From the NCBI RefSeq assembly GCF_002117445.1, contig NZ_CP019937.1, positions 807,501 through 871,500 of the forward strand: a stretch of DNA of 64,000 nt, read 5' to 3'. The notes under the pieces were generated by a model that did not search any database, had not been told where the DNA came from, and saw nothing but the letters and a program-made list of their open reading frames with translations. This document shows, piece by piece, positions 63,956-64,000 of this stretch (within the stretch, counting starts at the first letter, position 1; each line of letters begins with the position of its first letter). Position numbers and translations under genes: made by a program. The stretch comes from Ketogulonicigenium robustum (GTDB lineage Bacteria; Pseudomonadota; Alphaproteobacteria; Rhodobacterales; Rhodobacteraceae).

Positions 63956-64000
63956 CTACTCTTTTTAATCTGATTTATTGCCATAAAAACAATGGGTTGA

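Overview
The window reads as chromosomal DNA of a high-GC alphaproteobacterium of the Rhodobacteraceae (Roseobacter/Paracoccus/Ketogulonicigenium-like). Pointers are an RNase E with an acidic insert in its S1 domain, a LexA gene with a direct-repeat GTTC-N7-GTTC box, a metal site in HemB without the zinc cysteines, an H-NS/HvrA-type nucleoid protein, an NDUFS4-like complex I protein, and the gene string trpG-trpD-trpC-moaC-moeA-lexA. The genus cannot be fixed from sequence alone. Coding density is very high. I see no insertion sequence, prophage or CRISPR array.

Region 1 (1-10.5 kb) is the most accessory part. It is a divergent locus: on the minus strand cytidine deaminase, a creatininase-family hydrolase and a LacI-type regulator; on the plus strand an amidohydrolase, a nucleoside hydrolase, a BMP-type binding protein, a double ABC ATPase, two permeases and a GNAT acetyltransferase. 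The genes abut or overlap by a few bases, and a LacI-style operator lies just before the amidohydrolase. Together they look like uptake and breakdown of nucleosides or a modified nucleoside.

Region 2 (10.5-34.4 kb) is mostly core: a SYLF lipoprotein, hemB, mfd, cysS, a phytoene-synthase-like gene, cell-wall enzymes (DUF882 protein, L,D-transpeptidase), lpxD, ialB, a HerA-like ATPase, then a minus-strand unit (49-aa membrane protein, a 522-aa unknown, xerD) divergent from aroK-aroB-glyoxalase, followed by ssb, a lytic transglycosylase, miaA, pyrH and purC-purS-purQ.

Region 3 (34.4-49.4 kb) holds dctB-dctD (DctD has a degenerate sigma-54 ATPase module), rne, a geneless 585-base gap, and the minus-strand unit trpG-trpD-ung-trpC-moaC-moeA-lexA, with a YibQ-like gene and trpE beyond it. 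Region 4 (49.4-55.9 kb) has a PpiD-type foldase, an aminotransferase, gpt, fabI, pdxH, a double cold-shock-domain gene overlapped by a DUF192 gene, and tRNA-Pro. Region 5 (55.9-64 kb) has manC-gmd-fcl for GDP-L-fucose, an H-NS-like gene, an NDUFS4-like gene, uvrB, a predicted envelope protein and tRNA-Ala.

The strongest leads for something new are the nucleoside-type locus with its predicted operator and an amidohydrolase lacking the usual HxxE glutamate, the DctD that has lost the GAFTGA loop, ung embedded in the trp unit, the 49-aa membrane protein, and several intergenic structures that could be small RNAs or operators.
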